A stretch of 64,000 nucleotides of DNA, from assembly GCA_946800325.1 (NCBI GenBank), contig OX326958.1, positions 14,412,992-14,476,991 on the forward strand, read 5' to 3'. The notes below the pieces were generated by a model. It made no database searches and had not been told where the DNA came from. It worked only from the letters and a program-made list of their open reading frames with translations. Position numbers and translations under genes: made by a program. This DNA is from Luzula sylvatica (lineage: Eukaryota > Streptophyta > Magnoliopsida > Poales > Juncaceae). Positions 11,899 through 25,950 of the stretch are shown piece by piece. Numbering within the stretch: the first letter of the stretch is position 1; each line of letters begins with the position of its first letter.

Positions 11899-13640
11899 CA
11901 ATCTGTTTATGCTTTGGAGTTCAAATAACGTATTTTGAGATCATTTGAATCGTATCCTTTACCACATAACATTTCACCGAAATTTACAAACACTAAGAAC
12001 GTTTGTTTTTCGATTCAAAACAGTCTGTTTATGCTTTTGGGAGTTCAAATAATGTATTTTGAGATCATTTGAATCGTATCTTTTACTACATAACATTTCA
12101 CCAAAATTTACAAACACTAAGAAAGTTTGTTTTTCGATTCAAAACAATTTGTTTATGCTTTGGGGAGTTCAAATAACGTATTTTGAGATCATTTGAATCG
12201 TTTCTTTTACTACATAACATTTTACCAAAATTTACAAACACTAAGAAAGTTTGTTTTTCGATTCAAAACAATTTGTTTATGCTTTGGGGAGTTCAAATAA
12301 CGTATTTTGAGACCATTTGAATCGTATCTTTTACTACATAACATTTCACCAAAATTTACAAACACTAAGAAAGCTTGTTTTTCGATTCAAAACAATCTGT
12401 TTATGCTTTGGGTAGTTCAAATAACGTATTTTGAGATTATTTGAATCGTATCTTTTACCACATAACATTTCACCAAAATTTACAAACACTAAGACAGTTT
12501 GTTTTTCGATTCAAAACAATTTGTTTATGCTTCGGGGAGTTCAAATAACGTATTTTTAGATCATTTGAATCGTATCTTTTACCACATAACATTTCACCAA
12601 AATTTACAAACACTAAGAAAGTTTGTTTTTCGATTCAAAACAATTTGTTTATGCTTTGGGGAGTTCAAATAACGTATTTTGAGACCATTTGAATCGTATC
12701 TTTTACTACATAACATTTCACCAAAATTTACAAACACTAAGAAAGTTTGTTTTTCGATTCAAAACAATTTGTTTATGCTTTGGGGAGTTCAAATAACATA
12801 TTTTTACATCATTCGAATCGTATCTTTTACCACATAACATTTCACCAAAATTTACAAACACTAAGAAAGTTTTGTTTTTCGATTCAAAACAATCTGTTTA
12901 TGCTTTGGGGAGTTGAAATAACGTATTTTGAGATCATTTGAATCGTATCTTTTACTACATAACATTTCACCAAAATTTACAAACACTAAGAAAGTTTGTT
13001 TTTCGATTCAAAACAATCTGTTTATGCTTTGGGGAGTTCAAATAACGTATTTTGAGATCATTTGAATCGTATCTTTTACTACATAACATTTCACCAAAAT
13101 TTACATTCACTAAGAAAGTTTTGTTTTTCGATTCAAAACAATCTGTTTATGCTTTGGGGAGTTCAAATAACGTATTTTTAGATCATTTGAATCGTATCTT
13201 TTACCACATAACATTTCACCAAAATTTACAAACACTAAGAAAGTTTGTTTTTCGATTCAAAACAATTTGTTTATGCTTTGGGGAGTTTAAATAACGTATT
13301 TTGAGATCATTTGAATCGTATACTTTTTTACATAACATTTCACCAAAATTTACAAACACTAAGAAAGTTTGTTTTTCGATTCAAAACAATATGTTTATGA
13401 TTTGGGGAGTTCAAAAAATGTATTTTGAGATCATTTGAATCGTATCTTTTACCACATAACATTTCACCAAAATTTACAAACACTAAGAAATTTTGTTTTT
13501 CGATTCAAAACAATCTGTTTATGATTTGGGGAGTTCAAATAACGTATTTCGAGATCATTTGAATCGTATCTTTTACCACATAACATTTCACCAAAATTTA
13601 CTAACACTAAGAAAGTTTGTTTTTCGATTCAAAACAATTT
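11899..13640 (+). repeat. Third copy of the zone-1 block (partner 3349-5090)
   Basis: The segment starting at the caatctg before a 122-bp monomer matches 3349-5090 at a lag of 8550 bp. It also matches the window's first kilobase at 11898 bp. The cctttaccac plus cagtctg combination is shared only by bases 1-130 and 11899-12030, so the closest relative of this copy's left end is the window start. Past about 13640 the order changes to a gttcaagtaacg monomer and then follows the 1.8-3.3 kb region. Confidence 0.75.
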
Positions 13641-15619
13641 GTTTATGCTTTGGGGAGTTCAAGTAACGTATTTTGAGATCATTTGAATCGTATCTTTTAC
13701 CACATAACATTTCACCAAAATTTACAAACACTAAGAAAGTTTGTTTTTCGATTCAAAACAATCTGTTTATGCTTTGGGGAGTTCAAATAACGTATTTTGA
13801 GATCATTTGAATCGTATCTTTTACCACATAACATTTCACCAAAATTTACAAACACTAAGACAGTTTGTTTTTCGATTCAAAACAATTTGTTTATGCTTTG
13901 GGGAGTTCAAATAACGTATTTTTAGATCATTTGAATCGTATCTTTTACCACATAACATTTCACCAAAATTTACAAACACTAAGAAAGTTTGTTTTTCGAT
14001 TCAAAACAATTTGTTTATGCTTTGGGGAGTTCAAATAACGTATTTTGAGATCATTTGAATCGTATCTTTTACTACATAACATTTCACCAAAATTTACAAA
14101 CACTAAGAAAGTTTGTTTTTCGATTCAAAACAATTTGTTTATGCTTTGGGGAGTTCAAATAACATATTTTTACATCATTCGAATCGTATCTTTTACCACA
14201 TAACTTTTCACCAAAATTTACAAACACTAAGAAATTTTAGTTTTTCGATTCAAAACAATCTGTTTATGCTTTGGGGAGATGAAATAACGTATTTTGAGAT
14301 CATTTGAATCGTATCTTTTACTACATAACATTTCACCAAAATTTTTACACACTAAGAAAGTCTGTTTTTCGATTCAAAACAATCTGTTTATGCTTTGGGG
14401 AGTTCAAATAACGTATTTTGAGATCATTTGAATCGTATCTTTTACCACACAACATTTCACCAAAATTTACAAACACTAAGACAGTTTGTTTTTCGATTCA
14501 TAACAATTTGTGTATGCTTTGGGGAGTTCAAATAACGTATTTTTAGATCATTTGAATCGTATCTTTTACTACATAACATTTCACCAAAATTTACAAACAC
14601 TAAGAAAGTTTGTTTTTCGATTCAAAACAATATGTTTATGCTTTGGGGAGTTCCAATAACGTATTTTTACATCATTTGAATCGTATCTTTTACCACATAA
14701 CATTTCACCAAAATTAACAAACACTAAGAAAGTTTGTTTTTCGATTCAAAACAATCTGTTTATGCTTTAGGGAGTTCAAATAACGTATTTTGAGATAATT
14801 TGAATCGTATCTTTTAGCACATAACATTTCACCGAAATTTACAAACACTAAGAAAATTTGTTTTTCGATTCAAAACAATCTGTTTATGCTTTGGGGAGTT
14901 CAAGTAACGTATTTTGAGATTATTTGAATCGTATCTTTTACCACATAAAATTTCACCAAAATTTACAAACACTAAGAAAGTCTGTTTTTCGATTCAAAAC
15001 AATCTGTTTATGCTTTGGGGAGTTCAAATAACGTATTTTGAGATCATTTGAATCGTATCTTTTACCACATAACATTTCACCAAAATTTACAAACACTAAG
15101 ACAGTTTGTTTTTCGATTCAAAACAATTTGTTTATGCTTTGTGGAGTTCAAATAACGTATTTTTAGATCATTTGAATCGTATCTTTTATTACATAACATT
15201 TCACCAAAATTTACAAACACTAAGAAAGTTTGTTTTTCGATTCAAAACAATATGTTTATGCTTTGGGGAGTTCCGATAACGTATTTTTACATCATTTGAA
15301 TCGTATCTTTTACCACATAACATTTCACCAAAATTAACGAACACTAAGAAAGTTTGTTTTTCGATTCAAAACAATCTGTTTATGCTTTGGAGTTCAAATA
15401 ACGTATTTTGAGATCATTTGAATCGTATCTTTTACCACATAACATTTCACCAAAATTTACAAACACTAAGAAAGTTTGTTTTTCGATTCAAAACAATTTG
15501 TTTATGCTTTGGGGAGTTCAAATAACGTATTTTGAGATCATTTGAATCGTATCTTTTACTACATAACATTTCACCAAAATTTACAAACACTAAGAAAGTT
15601 TGTTTTTCGATTCAAAACA

Positions 15620-16700
15620 ATATGTTTATGCTTTGGGGAGTTCAAATAATGTATTTTGAGATCATTTGAATCGTATCTTTTACCACATAACATTTCACCA
15701 AAATTTACAAACACTAAGAAAGTTTGTTTTCCGATTCAAAACAATCTGTTTATGCTATGGGCAGTTCAAATAACGTATTTTGAGATCATTTGAATCGTAT
15801 CTTTTACCACATAACATTTCACCAAAATTTACAAACACTAAGACAGTTTGTTTTTCGATTCAAAACAATTTGTTTATGCTTTGGGGAGTTCAAATAACGT
15901 ATTTTTAGATCATTTGAATCGTATCTTTTACCACATAACATTTCACCAAAATTTACAAACACTAAGAAAGTTTGTTTTCCGATTCAAAACAATCTGTTTA
16001 TGCTATGGGCAGTTCAAATAACGTATTTTGAGATCATTTGAATCGTATCTTTTACCACATGACATTTCACCAAAATTTACTAACACTAAGACAGTTTGTT
16101 TTTCGATTCAAAACAATCTGTTTATGCTTTGGGGAGTTCAAATAACGTATTTTGAGATCATTTGAATCGTATCTTTTACTACATAACATTTCACCAAAAT
16201 TTACAAACACTAAGAAAGTTTGTTTTCCGATTGAAAACAATCTGTTTATGCTATGGGCAGTTCAAATAACGTATTTTGAGATCATTTGAATCGTATCTTT
16301 TACCACATAACATTTCACCAAAATTTACAAACACTAAGACAGTTTGTTTTTCGATTCAAAACAATTTGTTTATGCTTTGGGGAGTTCAAATAACGTATTT
16401 TTAGATCATTTGAATCGTATCTTTTACCACATAACATTTCACCAAAATTTATAAACACTAAGAAAGTTTGTTTTTCGATTCAAAACAATATGTTTATGCT
16501 TTGGGGAGTTCAAATAATGTATTTTGAGATCATTTGAATCGTATCTTTTACTACATAACATTTCACCAAAATTTACAAACACTAAGAAAGTTTGTTTTCC
16601 GATTCAAAACAATATGTTTATGCTTTGGGCAGTTCAAATAACGTATTTTGAGATCATTTGAATCGTATCTTTTACCACATAACATTTCACCAAAATTTAC
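15620..16700 (+). repeat. Dimeric amplification of the gggcagttc subtype
   Basis: The marker ttttccgattc plus gggcagttc occurs with its CC at 15731, 15979, 16227 and 16599, spacings of 248, 248 and 372 bp (2, 2 and 3 monomers). The monomer between is usually a gacagtttg or aagaaagtttg ttcaaataacg type. This is the shortest higher-order period in the window. A lone extra copy near 22180 lies 45 monomers away. Confidence 0.75.
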
Positions 16701-18499
16701 AAACACTAAGACAGTTTGTTTTTCGATTCAAAACAATTTGTTTATGCTTTGGGGAGTTCAAATAACGTATTTTTAGATCATTCGAATCGTACCTTTTACC
16801 ACATAACATTTCACCAAAATTTACAAACACTAAGAAAGTTTGTTTTTCGAGTCAAAACAATTTGTTTATGCTTTGGGGAGTTCAAATAACGTATTTTGAG
16901 ATCATTTGAATCGTATCTTTTACTACATAACATTTCACCAAAATTTACAAACACTAAGAAAGTTTGTTTTTCGATTCAAAACAATCTGTTTATGCTTTGG
17001 GGAGTTCAAATAATGTATTTTGAGATCATTTGAATTGTATCTTTTACCACATAACATTTCACCAAAATTTACAAACACTAAGAAAGTTTATTTTTCGATT
17101 CAAAACAATCTGTTTATGCTTTGGGGAGTTCAAATAACGTATTTTGAGATCATTTGAATCGTATCTTTTACTACATAACATTTCACCAAAATTTACAAAC
17201 ACTAAGAAAGTTTGTTTTTCGATTCAAAACAATCTGTTTCTGCTTTGGGGAGTTCAAATAATGTATTTTGAGATCATTTGAATCGTATCTTTTACCACAT
17301 AACATTTCACCAAAATTTACAAACACTAAGAAAGTTTGTTTTTCGATTCAAAACATTCTGTTTATGCTTTGGGGAGTACAAATAACGTATTTTGAGATCA
17401 TTTGAATCGTATCTTTTACCACATAACATTTCACCAAAATTTACAAACACTAAGAAAGTTTGATTTTCGATTCAAAACAATTTGTTTATGCTTTGGGGAG
17501 TTGAAATAACGTATTTTGAGATCATTTGAATCGTATCTTTCACTACATAACATTTCACCAAAATTTACAAACACTAAGAAAGTTTGTTTTTCGATTCAAA
17601 ACAATTTGTTTATGCTTTGGGGAGTTCAAATAACATATTTTTACATCATTCGAATCGTATCATTTACCACATAACATTTCACCAAAATTTATAAACACTA
17701 AGAAAGTTTGTTTTTCGATTCAAAACAATCTGTTTATGCTTTGGGGAGTTGAAATAACGTATTTTGAGATCATTTGAATCGTATCTTTTACTACATAACA
17801 TTTCACCAAAATTTACAAACACTAAGAAAGTTTGTTTTTCGATTCAAAACAATCTGTTTATGCTTCGGGGAGTTGAAATAACGTATTTTAAGATCAGTTG
17901 AATCGTATCTTTTACTACATAACATTTCACCAAAATTTACAAATACTAAGAAAGTTTGTTTTTCGATACAAAACAATCTGTTTATGCTTTGGGGAGTTCA
18001 AATAACGTATTTTGAGATCATTTGAATCGTATCTTTTACCACATAACATTTCACCAAAATTTACAAACACTAAGAAAGTTTGTTTTTCGATTCAAAAAAA
18101 TCTGTTTATGCTTTGGGGAGTTCAAATAACGTATTTTGAGATCATTTGAATCGTATCTTTTACCACATAACATTTCACCGAAATTTACAAACACTAAGAA
18201 AGTTTGTTTTTCGATTCAAAACAATCTGTTTATGCTTTGGGGAGTTCAAATAACGTATTTTGAGATCATTTGAATCGTATCTTTTACTACATAACATTTC
18301 ACCAAAATTTACAAACACTAAGAAAGTTTGTTTTTCGATTCAAAACAATCTGTTTCTGCTTTGGGGAGTTCAAATAATGTATTTTGAGATCATTTGAATC
18401 GTATCTTTTACCACATAACATTTCACCAAAATTTACAAACACTAAAAAAGTTTGTTTTTCGATTCAAAACAATTTGTTTATGCTTTGGGGAGTTCAAAT

Positions 18500-20090
18500 A
18501 ACGTATTTTGAGATCATTTGAATCGTATCTTTTACCACATAACATTTCACCACAATTTACAAACACTGAGACAGTTTGTTTTTCTATTCAAAACAATTTG
18601 TTTATGCTTTGGGGAGTTCAAATAACGTATTTTTAGATCATTTGTATCTTATCTTTTACCACATAACATTTCACCAAAATTTACAAATACTAAGAAAGTT
18701 TGTTTTTCGATTCAAAACAATTTGTTTATGCTTTGGGGAGTTCAAATAACATATTTTTACATCATTCGAATCGTATCATTTACCACATAACATTTCACCA
18801 AAATTTACAAACACTAAGAAAGTTTGTTTTTCGATTCAAAACAATTTGTTTATGCTTTGGGGAGTTCAAATAACGTATTTTGAGATCATTTGAATCGTAT
18901 CTTTTACCACATAACATTTCACCAAAATTTACAAACACTAAGAAAGTTTGTTTTTCGATTCAAAAAAATCTGTTTATGCTTTGGGGAGTTCAAATAACGT
19001 ATTTTGAGATCATTTGAATCGTATCTTTTACCACATAACATTTCACCAAAATTTACAAACACTAAGACAGTTTGTTTTTCGATTCACAACAATTTGTTTA
19101 TGCTTTGGGGAGTTCAAATAACGTATTTTGAGATCATTTGAATTGTATCTTTTACCACATAACATTTCACCAAAATTTACAAACACTAAGAAAGTTTGTT
19201 TTTCGATTCAAAACAATCTGTTTCTGCTTTGGGGAGTTCAAATAATGTATTTTGAGATCATTTGAATCGTATCTTTTACCACATAACATTTCACCAAAAT
19301 TTACAAACACTAAGAAAGTTTGTTTTTCGATTCAAAACATTCTGTTTATGCTTTGGGGAGTTCAAATAACGTATTTTGAGATCATTTGAATCGTATCTTT
19401 TACCACATAACATTTCACCAAAATTTACAAACACTAAGAAAGTTTGATTTTCGATTCAAAACAATTTGTTTATGCTTTGGGGAGTTCAAATAACGTATTT
19501 TGAGATCATTTGAATCGTATCTTTCACTACATAACATTTCACCAAAATTTACAAACACTAAGAAAGTGTGTTTTTCGATTCAAAACTATTTGTTTATGCT
19601 TTGGGGAGTTCAAATAACATATTTTTACATCATTCGAATCGTATCATTTACCACATAACATTTCACCAAAATTTATAAACACTAAGAAAGTTTGTTTTTC
19701 GATTCAAAACAATATGTTTATGCTTTGGGGAGTTGAAATAACGTATTTTGAGATCAGTTGAATCGTATCTTTTACTACATAACATTTCACCAAAATTTAC
19801 AAACACTAAGAAAGTTTGTTTTTCGATTCAAAACAATCTGTTTATGCTTTGGGGAGTTCAAATAACGTATTTTCAGATCATTTGAATCGTATCTTTTACC
19901 ACATAACATTTCACCAAAATTTACAAACACTAAGACAGTTTGTTTTTCGATTCAAAACAATTTGTTTATGCTTTGGGGAGTTCAAATAACGTATTTTTAG
20001 ATCATTTGAATCGTATCTTTTACCACATAACATTTCACCAAAATTTACAAACACTAAGAAAGTTTGTTTTTCGATTCAAAACAATTTGTT
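18500..20090 (+). repeat. Segmental duplicate B, left copy (partner 20485-22075)
   Basis: Ordered variants recur at a lag of 1985 bp (16 monomers plus 1 bp). Shared markers are atttgtatcttatc (18640 and 20625), gattcacaac (19081 and 21066) and caaaactatttg (19581 and 21566), with gtattttcagatc further along. The copies diverge after about 20.09 kb, where the left enters an aacatatttttaaatc monomer and the right has gtttatactttgg. Confidence 0.75.
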
Positions 20091-20600
20091 TATGCTTTGG
20101 GGAGTTCAAATAACATATTTTTAAATCATTCGAATCGTATCTTTTACCACATAACATTTCACCAAAATTTACAAACACTAAGAAAGTTTTGTTTTTCGAT
20201 TCAAAACAATCTGTTTATGCTTCGGGGAGTTGAAATAACGTATTTTAAGATCATTTGAATCGTATCTTTTACTACATAACATTTCACCAAAATTTACAAA
20301 CACTAAGAAAGTTTGTTTTTCGATACAAAACAATCTGTTTATGCTTTGGGGAGTTTAAATAACGTATTTTGAGATCATTTGAATCGTATCTTTTACCACA
20401 TAACATTTCACCAAAATTTACAAACACTAAGAAAGTTTGTTTTTCGATTCAAAAAAATCTGTTTATGCTTTGGGGAGTTCAAATAACGTATTTTGAGATC
20501 ATTTGAATCGTATCTTTTACCACATAACATTTCACCAAAATTTACAAACACTAAGACAGTTTGTTTTTCGATTCAAGACAATTTGTTTATGCTTTGGGGA
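19980..20600 (+). repeat. Segmental duplicate C, left copy (partner 22461-23081)
   Basis: The aacatatttttaaatcattcg monomer, the 125-bp gaaagttttg monomer, the cttcggggagttgaaat and tattttaagatc monomer, cgatacaaaac, and gattcaagac all recur at lag 2481 bp (20 monomers plus 1 bp). The extra 1 bp in the lag comes from the 125-bp monomer. Limits are approximate. Confidence 0.75.
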
Positions 20601-22075
20601 GTTCAAATAACGTATTTTTAGATCATTTGTATCTTATCTTTTACCACATAACATTTCACCAAAATTTACAAATACTAAGAAAGTTTGTTTTTCGATTCAA
20701 AACAATTTGTTTATGCTTTGGGGAGTTCAAATAACATATTTTTACATCATTCGAATCGTATCATTTACCACATAACATTTCACCAAAATTTACAAACACT
20801 AAGAAAGTTTGTTTTTCGATTCAAAACAATTTGTTTATGCTTTGGGGAGTTCAAATAACGTATTTTGAGATCATTTGAATCGTATCTTTTACCACATAAC
20901 ATTTCACCAAAATTTACAAACACTAAGAAAGTTTGTTTTTCGATTCAAAAAAATCTGTTTATGCTTTGGGGAGTTCAAATAACGTATTTTGAGATCATTT
21001 GAATCGTATCTTTTACCACATAACATTTCACCAAAATTTACAAACACTAAGACAGTTTGTTTTTCGATTCACAACAATTTGTTTATGCTTTGGGGAGTTC
21101 AAATAACGTATTTTGAGATCATTTGAATTGTATCTTTTACCACATAACATTTCACCAAAATTTACAAACACTAAGAAAGTTTGTTTTTCGATTCAAAACA
21201 ATCTGTTTCTGCTTTGGGGAGTTCAAATAATGTATTTTGATATCATTTGAATCGTATCTTTTACCACATAACATTTCACCAAAATTTACAAACACTAAGA
21301 AAGTTTGTTTTTCGATTCAAAACATTCTGTTTATGCTTTGGGGAGTTCAAATAACGTATTTTGAGATCATTTGAATCGTATCTTTTACCACATAACATTT
21401 CACCAAAATTTACAAACACTAAGAAAGTTTGATTTTCGATTCAAAACAATTTGTTTATGCTTTGGGGAGTTCAAATAACGTATTTTGAGATCATTTGAAT
21501 CGTATCTTTCACTACATAACATTTCACCAAAATTTACAAACACTAAGAAAGTTTGTTTTTCGATTCAAAACTATTTGTTTATGCTTTGGGGAGTTCAAAT
21601 AACATATTTTTACATCATTCGAATCGTATCATTTACCACATAACATTTCACCAAAATTTATAAACACTAAGAAAGTTTGTTTTTCGATTCAAAACAATCT
21701 GTTTATGCTTTGGGGAGTTGAAATAACGTATTTTGAGATCATTTGAATCGTATCTTTTACTACATAACATTTCACCAAAATTTACAAACACTAAGAAAGT
21801 TTGTTTTTCGATTCAAAACAATCTGTTTATGCTTTGGGGAGTTCAAATAACGTATTTTCAGATCATTTGAATCGTATCTTTTACCACATAACATTTCACC
21901 AAAATTTACAAACACTAAGACAGTTTGTTTTTCGATTCAAAACAATTTGTTTATGCTTTGGGGAGTTCAAATAACGTATTTTTAGATCATTTGAATCGTA
22001 TCTTTTACCACATAACATTTCACCAAAATTTACAAACACTAAGAAAGTTTGTTTTTCGATTCAAAACAATTTGTT
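20485..22075 (+). repeat. Segmental duplicate B, right copy
   Basis: Right partner of 18500-20090 at lag 1985. Its first part also belongs to another duplication, so 20.0-20.6 kb is shared by two overlapping events. Confidence 0.7.
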
Positions 22076-22460
22076 TATACTTTGGGGAGTTCAAATAACG
22101 TATTTTGAGATCATTTGAATCGTATCTTTTACTACATAACATTTCACCAAAATTTACAAACACTAAGAAAGTTTGTTTTCCGATTCAAAACAATCTGTTT
22201 ATGCTATGGGCAGTTCAAATAACGTATTTTGAGATCATTTGAATCGTATCTTTTACCACATAACATTTCACCAAAATTTACAAACACTAAGACAGTTTGT
22301 TTTTCGATTCAAAACAATTTGTTTATGCTTTGGGGAGTTCAAATAACGTATTTTTAGATCATTTGAATCGTATCTTTTACCACATAACATTTCACCAAAA
22401 TTTACAAACACTAAGAAAGTTTGTTTTTCGATTCAAAACAATTTGTTTATGCTTTGGGGA

Positions 22461-23081
22461 GTTCAAATAACGTATTTTGAGATCATTTGAATCGTATCTT
22501 TTACTACATAACATTTCACCAAAATTTACAAACACTAAGAAAGTTTGTTTTTCGATTCAAAACAATTTGTTTATGCTTTGGGGAGTTCAAATAACATATT
22601 TTTAAATCATTCGAATCGTATCTTTTACCACATAACATTTCACCAAAATTTACAAACACTAAGAAAGTTTTGTTTTTCGATTCAAAACAATCTGTTTATG
22701 CTTCGGGGAGTTGAAATAACGTATTTTAAGATCATTTGAATCGTATCTTTTACTACATAACATTTCACCAAAATTTACAAACACTAAGAAAGTTTGTTTT
22801 TCGATACAAAACAATCTGTTTATGCTTTGGGGAGTTTAAATAACGTATTTTGAGATCATTTGAATCATATCTTTTACCACATAACATTTCACCAAAATTT
22901 ACAAACACTAAGAAAGTTTGTTTTTCGATTCAAAAAAATCTGTTTATGCTTTGGGGAGTTCAAATAACGTATTTTGAGATCATTTGAATCGTATCTTTTA
23001 CCACATAACATTTCACCAAAATTTACAAACACTAAGACAGTTTGTTTTTCGATTCAAGACAATTTGTTTATGCTTTGGGGA
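22461..23081 (+). repeat. Segmental duplicate C, right copy
   Basis: Right partner of 19980-20600 at lag 2481. It differs by gaatcatatc for gaatcgtatc near 22863. Confidence 0.75.
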
Positions 23082-23850
23082 GTTCAAATAACGTATTTTT
23101 AGATCATTTGAATCGTACCTTTTACCACATAACATTTCACCAAAATTTACAAACACTAAGAAAGTTTGTTTTTCGATTCAAAACAATTTGTTTATGCTTT
23201 GGGGAGTTTAAATAACGTATTTTGAGATCATTTGAATCGTATCTTTTTCAACATAACATTTCACCAAAATTTACAAACACTAAGAAAGTTTGTTTTTCGA
23301 TTCAAAACGATCTGTTTATGATTTGGGGAGTTCAAATAATGTATTTTGAGATCATTTGAATCGTATCATTTACCACATAACATTTCACCAAAATTTACAA
23401 ACACTAAGAAAGTTTGTTTTTCGATTCAAAAAAATATGTTTATGCTTTGTGGAGTTCGAATAACGTATTTTGAGATCATTTGAATCGTATCTTTTACCAC
23501 ATAACATTGCACCAAAATTTACAAACACTAAGACAGTTTGTTTTTCGATTCAAAACAATTTGTTTATGCTTTGGGGAGTTCAAATAACGTATTTTTAGAT
23601 CATTTGAATCGTATCTTTTACCACATAACATTTCACCAAAATTTACAAACACTAAGAAAGTTTGTTTTTCGATTCAAAACAATTTGTTTATGCTTTGGGG
23701 AGTTTAAATAACGTATTTTGAGATCATTTGAATCGTATCTTTTACTCCATAACATTTCACCAAAATTTACAAACACTAAGAAAGTTTGTTTTTCGATTCA
23801 AAACAATATGTTTATGCTTTGGGGAGTTCCAATAACGTATTTTTACATCA
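23030..23850 (+). repeat. Segmental duplicate E, left copy (partner 25759-26579)
   Basis: Gattcaagac (23052 and 25781), cataacattgcacc (23506 and 26235) and the aaaatatgtttatg/ttcgaat monomer recur at lag 2729 bp (22 monomers plus 1 bp). The right copy overlaps duplicate D, so the array here is nested. One private difference is ctttgtggag on the left against ctttggggag on the right. Confidence 0.7.
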
Positions 23851-24199
23851 TTTGAGTCGTATCTTTTAACACATAACATTTCACCAAAATTAACAAACAC
23901 TTAGAAAGTTTGTTTTTCGATTCAAAACAATCTGTTTATGCTTTGGGGAGTTCAAATAACGTATTTTGAGATCATTTGAATCGTATCTTTTACGACATAA
24001 CATTTCACCGAAATTTACAAACACTAAGAAAGTTTGTTTTTCGATTCAAAACAATCTGTTAATGCTTTGGGGAGTTCAAATAACGTATTTTGAGATCATT
24101 TGAATCGTATCTTTTACTACATAACATTTCACCAAAATTTACAATCACTAAGAAAGTTTGTTTTTCGATTCAAAACAATTTGTTTATGCTTTGGGGAGT

Positions 24200-25950
24200 T
24201 TAAATAACGTATTTTGAGATCATTTGAATCGTATCTTTTACTCCATAACATTTCACCAAAATTTACAAACACTAAGAAAGTTTGTTTTTCGATTCAAAAC
24301 AATATGTTTATGCTTTGGGGAGTTCCAATAACGTATTTTTACATCATTTGAATCGTATCTTTTACGACATACCATTTCACCGAAATTTACAAACACTAAG
24401 AAAGTTTGTTTTTCGATTCAAAACAATCTGTTTATGCTTTGGGGAGTTCAAATAACGTATTTTGAGATCATTTGAATCGTATCTTTTACGACATACCATT
24501 TCACCGAAATTTACAAACACTAAGAAAGTTTGTTTTTCGATTCAAAACAATCTGTTAATGCTTTGGGGAGTTCAAATAACGTATTTTGAGATCATTTGAA
24601 TCGTATCTTTTACTACATAACATTTCACCAAAATTTACAAACACTAAGAAAGTTTGTTTTTCGATTCAAAACTATTTGTTTATGCTTTGGGGAGTTCAAA
24701 TAACGTATTTTGAGATCATTTGAATCGTATCTTTTACTACTTAACATTTCATCAAAATTTACAAACACTAAGAAAGTTTGTTTTTCGATTCAAAACAATC
24801 TGTTTCTGCTTTGGGGAGTTCAAATAATGTATTTTGAGATCATTTGAATCGTATCTTTTACCACATAACATTTCACCAAAATTTACAAACACTAAAAAAG
24901 TTTGTTTTTCGATTCAAAGCAATCTGTTTATGCTATGGGGAGTTCAAATAACTTATTTTGAGATCATTTGAATCGTATCTTTTACCACATAACATTTCAC
25001 CACAATTTACAAACACTGAGACAGTTTGTTTTTCGATTCAAAACAATTTGTTTATGCTTTGGGGAGTTCAAATAACGTATTTTTAGATCATTCGAATCGT
25101 ATCTTTTACCACATAACATTTCACCAAAATTTACAAATACTAAGAAAGTTTGTTTTTCGATTCAAAACAATTTGTTTATGCTTTGGGGAGTTCAAATAAC
25201 ATATTTTTACATCATTCGAATCGTATCATTTACCACATAACATTTCACCAAAATTTACAAACACTAAGAAAGTTGGTTTTTCGATTCAAAACAATTTGTT
25301 TATGCTTTTGGGAGTTCAAATAACATATTTTTACATCATTCGAATCGTATCTTTTACCACATAACAATTCACCAAAATTTACAAACACTAAGAAAGTTTT
25401 GTTTTTCGATTCAAAACAATCTGTTTATGCTTCGGGGAGTTCAAATAACGTATTTTCAGATCATTTGAATCGTATCTTTTACTACATAACATTTCACCAA
25501 AATTTACAAACACTAAGAAAGATTGTTTTTCGATACAAAACAATCTGTTTATGCTTTGGGGAGTTCAAATAACGTATTTTGAGATCATTTGAATCGTATC
25601 TTTTACCACATAACATTTCACCAAAATTTACAAACACTAAGAAAGTTTGTTTTTCGATTCAAAAAAATCTGTTTATGCTTTGGGGAGTTCAAATAACGTA
25701 TTTTGAGATCATTTGAATCGTATCTTTTACCACATAACATTTCACCAAAATTTACAAACACTAAGACAGTTTGTTTTTCGATTCAAGACAATTTGTTTAT
25801 GCTTTGGGGAGTTCAAATAACGTATTTTTAGATCATTTGAATCGTACCTTTTACCACATAACATTTCACCGAAATTTACAAACACTAAGAAATTTTGTTT
25901 TTCGATTCAAAACAATTTGTTTATGCTTTGGGGAGTTTAAATAACGTATT
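24200..25950 (+). repeat. Segmental duplicate D, left copy (partner 26433-28183)
   Basis: An 18-monomer block recurs at lag 2233 bp. Shared markers include two tacgacataccatttcaccg monomers (24364 and 26597 for the first), ttaacatttcatcaaaa (near 24741 and 26974), ctgtttctgc, caaagcaat, cactgagacag, agttggtttttcg and gaaattttgtttttcg (25891 and 28124). Gattcaagac near 25781 has become gattcaaaac in the right copy. Confidence 0.8.

Larger units (their letters stand above)
1..15400 (+). repeat. Array zone 1: gagaccattt / ttccgataacg subtypes
   Basis: This stretch is defined by monomer variants I do not see later. They are gagaccattt instead of gagatcattt (for example near 413, 535, 909, 3751, 5253, 7610, 9961, 12310), ttccgataacg (near 3249, 7093, 15273), atttttacacactaag (near 2436, 6410, 11500, 14340) and 122-bp monomers with ggag. 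The same ordered runs of variants appear several times, showing repeated segmental copying. The right limit is approximate: the last ttccgataacg is near 15273 and the last 122-bp monomer begins at 15378. Confidence 0.75.
15400..23400 (+). repeat. Array zone 2: transitional, gggcagttc and tttctgc subtypes
   Basis: Zone-1 markers stop and a new variant appears, with ttttccgattc followed by gctatgggcagttc. It occurs near 15731, 15979, 16227, 16599 and once more near 22180. Further right come the ctgtttctgctttgg, agtttgattttcg, cattcgaatcgtatcattt and gattcaagac subtypes, arranged in overlapping duplications. Limits are approximate, because neighbouring zones share the consensus monomer. Confidence 0.6.
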
